Of a stretch of DNA of 33,114 nucleotides, positions 31,472-33,114 are shown in pieces. A model generated the notes under the pieces. It did not search any database. It was not told the DNA's origin and saw only the letters and a list, made by a program, of their open reading frames with translations. Where the stretch lies: NCBI GenBank assembly GCA_020637335.1, contig JACJWC010000024.1, positions 1 to 33,114 on the forward strand, given 5' to 3'. Within the stretch, counting starts at the first letter, position 1. Every line of letters starts with the position of its first letter. This DNA comes from Acidobacteriota bacterium. Lineage in GTDB: Bacteria > Acidobacteriota > Holophagae > Acanthopleuribacterales > Acanthopleuribacteraceae. Both the position numbers and the translations under genes were made by a program.

Positions 31472-33114
31472 GCCCTTGGTTTTTTTGATATAGCGCACAA
31501 TGAAGCCGACAACAAAATTGCGCAGATCGTCGAAGAGCGTGTAAAAGACCGGCACAACCAACAAGGTCAAGATGGTGGCAGTTGTCATGCCGCCAATCAG
31601 GGTTAACCCAAAGGATTTATAGCTCAGGCCAATCGTACTGGTCTTGGAGACAGTCAACGGAATCATCCCGATAATGGTGGTTAAGGCAGTCATAACGATC
31701 GGGCGGAACCGGCGCCGCGCAGCCAAAAGAAGCGCTGAAGTCCGGTCGGAACCTTCATCGCGTAGCCGGTGCACGTAATCAATCAAAACAATCCCGTTAT
31801 TGACCACAACACCAACCAGCAGGATCATGCCGACCATGCCCAACATATCCAGATCGCGACCGGCAATGATGTGACTCCACAACACGCCAATAATCGCCAA
31901 GGGAATCGTGAGCAGGATGGAAAGTGGCAAGACAAAACTTTCAAATAAGAAGCCCATTAACAAATAGATAAAAAGGATAGAGAGCAGGGCCGCCTTCAAC
32001 ATGTTTTGCACGTCTTCATCGCTGCGACGCCCGGCGTCCTCGCTGAAACTCATGCCTTCCGGCAAATTGTAGTTGCTAATGAAATGGGCCAAAGTGGCTT
32101 GTACCTCTTTATTATCCTTCTCCAGCTCAAAGGTCATGCGGTAGGTCACTTTTTTGTTACGGCGCGAGATACCAGAAGGTGTGCTGAGCATTTTAGAGTC
32201 GGTCAGCGCACCGACGGTCGTCAGGTCGCCATCCTGGGTCGGCACATAAAAGGAAGAAAGATCATTGAGTTGTTCGCGATCTTCCTCTTCAAAACGCAAG
32301 CGGACCGGCACCTCGCGACCTTCATCGTTGTATTTGGGCAGGCTGCGTCCGCGCAGGGCGTAACCGACCACGCCGGCCAGGGTTTGCGGATTCACATTGG
32401 CGGCAGACAAACGATCGCGATCGATGACCAAAGCCAATTCGTTGGGTGCTTTATCTTCGCCTTTTTGCAGACCAATGACACCGGGCACACGCAAGATGAT
32501 GTCCTTGATCTGGTTGCCGACGACTTCCAGTTCTTGTGCATCTTCTCCCTGCAACATGACTGGGAAGGTACTCAAAGTCTGTTTTTCGTCGGTGGTGTCC
32601 TCTTCCCCATAAAAAAGTTCAAAACCAGCGCGTTTGGGTAATGCCTCTGCAACGCGTTTGGCAATGGTTTTGGGTGTTTCGCCTTTGGGTAAATCGTCGA
32701 CCAGCCAACCTTCCAGGCGACCTCCACCGCGGTAATTCACCATTAAATAGCCGTCCAGGAAAAAGTCGTTCTTGTTGGCTTCAACGACGGCCTCGGCAGC
32801 ACTGAAATAATCCTTGATATCGTCGTAACTGATTTCAGGCCCAACCTCGACTTGGATGCGGAACTGGGCATCATCATCTTCATCATCCGGTGAAATCTTG
32901 ACCCTTTGCCCGGCAATCCCAAACGTGAGGATAGTGGCAATAAACAAGCCGACGACCAAATCCAGACGGTGCTTGAGGAAAAAGGCCAAATTGTGTTCAT
33001 ACCAATGATTGAGCTTGCCCAATGTGCCGTCATAAAGTTTACCGAGAATGCGATTAAACCCGTCATAGGCTGCTGAATGTTTTTCGTTTTGCGCGTTGCC
33101 CATGGTCAGATACA
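31433..33114 (-). CDS. RND-family efflux pump, C-terminal part (cut by window edge)
   Basis: Only the last 560 or so residues of an RND inner-membrane transporter are in the window. The frame is still open at 33114, and full members have 1000-1100 residues. Visible are the seventh membrane helix ('LDLVVGLFIATILTFGIAG' region), then a periplasmic porter/docking portion rich in 'VPGVIGLQKGEDKAPNELAL' type strands. The helices 8-12 follow: 'MLKAALLSILFIYLLMGFLF', 'LSILLTIPLAIIGVLW', 'MVGMILLVGVVVNNGIVLID', 'RRRFRPIVMTALTTIIGMIP' and 'MTTATILTLLVVPVFYTLFD'. These are AcrB-type signatures. An acidic run 'SPDDEDDD' follows helix 7. The substrate (drug, metal or lipid) cannot be judged. Membrane-fusion and outer-membrane partners are probably upstream beyond the edge. 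Confidence 0.93.
   Translation of the reverse strand, partial: YLTMGNAQNEKHSAAYDGFNRILGKLYDGTLGKLNHWYEHNLAFFLKHRLDLVVGLFIATILTFGIAGQRVKISPDDEDDDAQFRIQVEVGPEISYDDIKDYFSAAEAVVEANKNDFFLDGYLMVNYRGGGRLEGWLVDDLPKGETPKTIAKRVAEALPKRAGFELFYGEEDTTDEKQTLSTFPVMLQGEDAQELEVVGNQIKDIILRVPGVIGLQKGEDKAPNELALVIDRDRLSAANVNPQTLAGVVGYALRGRSLPKYNDEGREVPVRLRFEEEDREQLNDLSSFYVPTQDGDLTTVGALTDSKMLSTPSGISRRNKKVTYRMTFELEKDNKEVQATLAHFISNYNLPEGMSFSEDAGRRSDEDVQNMLKAALLSILFIYLLMGFLFESFVLPLSILLTIPLAIIGVLWSHIIAGRDLDMLGMVGMILLVGVVVNNGIVLIDYVHRLRDEGSDRTSALLLAARRRFRPIVMTALTTIIGMIPLTVSKTSTIGLSYKSFGLTLIGGMTTATILTLLVVPVFYTLFDDLRNFVVGFIVRYIKKTKGSGPVLGEVSRAQ

Noticed and set aside
32006..32641. 211-codon plus-strand frame opposite the RND gene
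   Set aside because: It is a shadow of the RND coding strand, without motifs or a start signal.

Overview
The window (33,114 bases, GC a little over 50% by eye) is chromosomal DNA from a Gram-negative bacterium. The evidence is lipoprotein signal peptides, an RND-type inner-membrane pump, many one- and two-component signalling parts, AGGAG/GGAGG ribosome binding sites with frequent TTG and GTG starts, and gene-poor spacers full of palindromic repeats. Ankyrin proteins, a receiver-Ser/Thr-kinase fusion, a roadblock-like protein and these repeats suggest an acidobacterial or deltaproteobacterial-type genome. That placement is an inference and cannot be settled from the sequence. No rRNA, tRNA, CRISPR array, transposase or prophage gene was found.

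Layout. 0.1-6.2 kb: small accessory genes (two ankyrin proteins, a VapA-like glycine-rich protein, a GFA-family protein overlapping a PhzF-family isomerase, a lipoprotein, a four-helix membrane protein, a cysteine-rich protein) separated by repeat-bearing spacers. 6.2-10.6 kb: an exported beta-lactamase-fold serine hydrolase, then a WYL regulator overlapping a DHFR/RibD-like reductase, divergent from a DUF1579-like gene, with a clear inverted repeat between them, and then a GIY-YIG protein. 10.6-13.5 kb: hairpin-rich DNA, a microbial-type PARG (TIGR02452) and a PhoD-like lipoprotein phosphatase. 13.6-17.1 kb: the de novo NAD operon nadC-nadA-nadB, with overlapping start and stop codons. 17.5-21.4 kb: a beta-propeller protein, an NTF2-like protein and two unrecognised proteins.

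21.9-26.8 kb: a four-gene, same-strand signalling block. It holds a degenerate-receiver Ser/Thr kinase, a roadblock-like protein, a Cache-like HAMP sensor with no output domain, and a REC-HPt-pseudoREC-REC-GGDEF protein that should make c-di-GMP. 26.8-29.8 kb: a MocR-type regulator divergent from a PLP group II decarboxylase. Between them lies a perfect 12-bp-arm palindrome that covers the regulator's -10 box and its start codon. 30.4-33.1 kb: an FMN 2-hydroxyacid oxidase, convergent with and overlapping an RND pump gene cut by the window edge.

The most unusual features are: (1) the compact kinase/roadblock/HAMP/diguanylate-cyclase module; (2) the predicted leaderless, self-overlapping MocR promoter; (3) two families of multi-hairpin intergenic repeats, with about nine copies in 33 kb; (4) the VapA-like protein.
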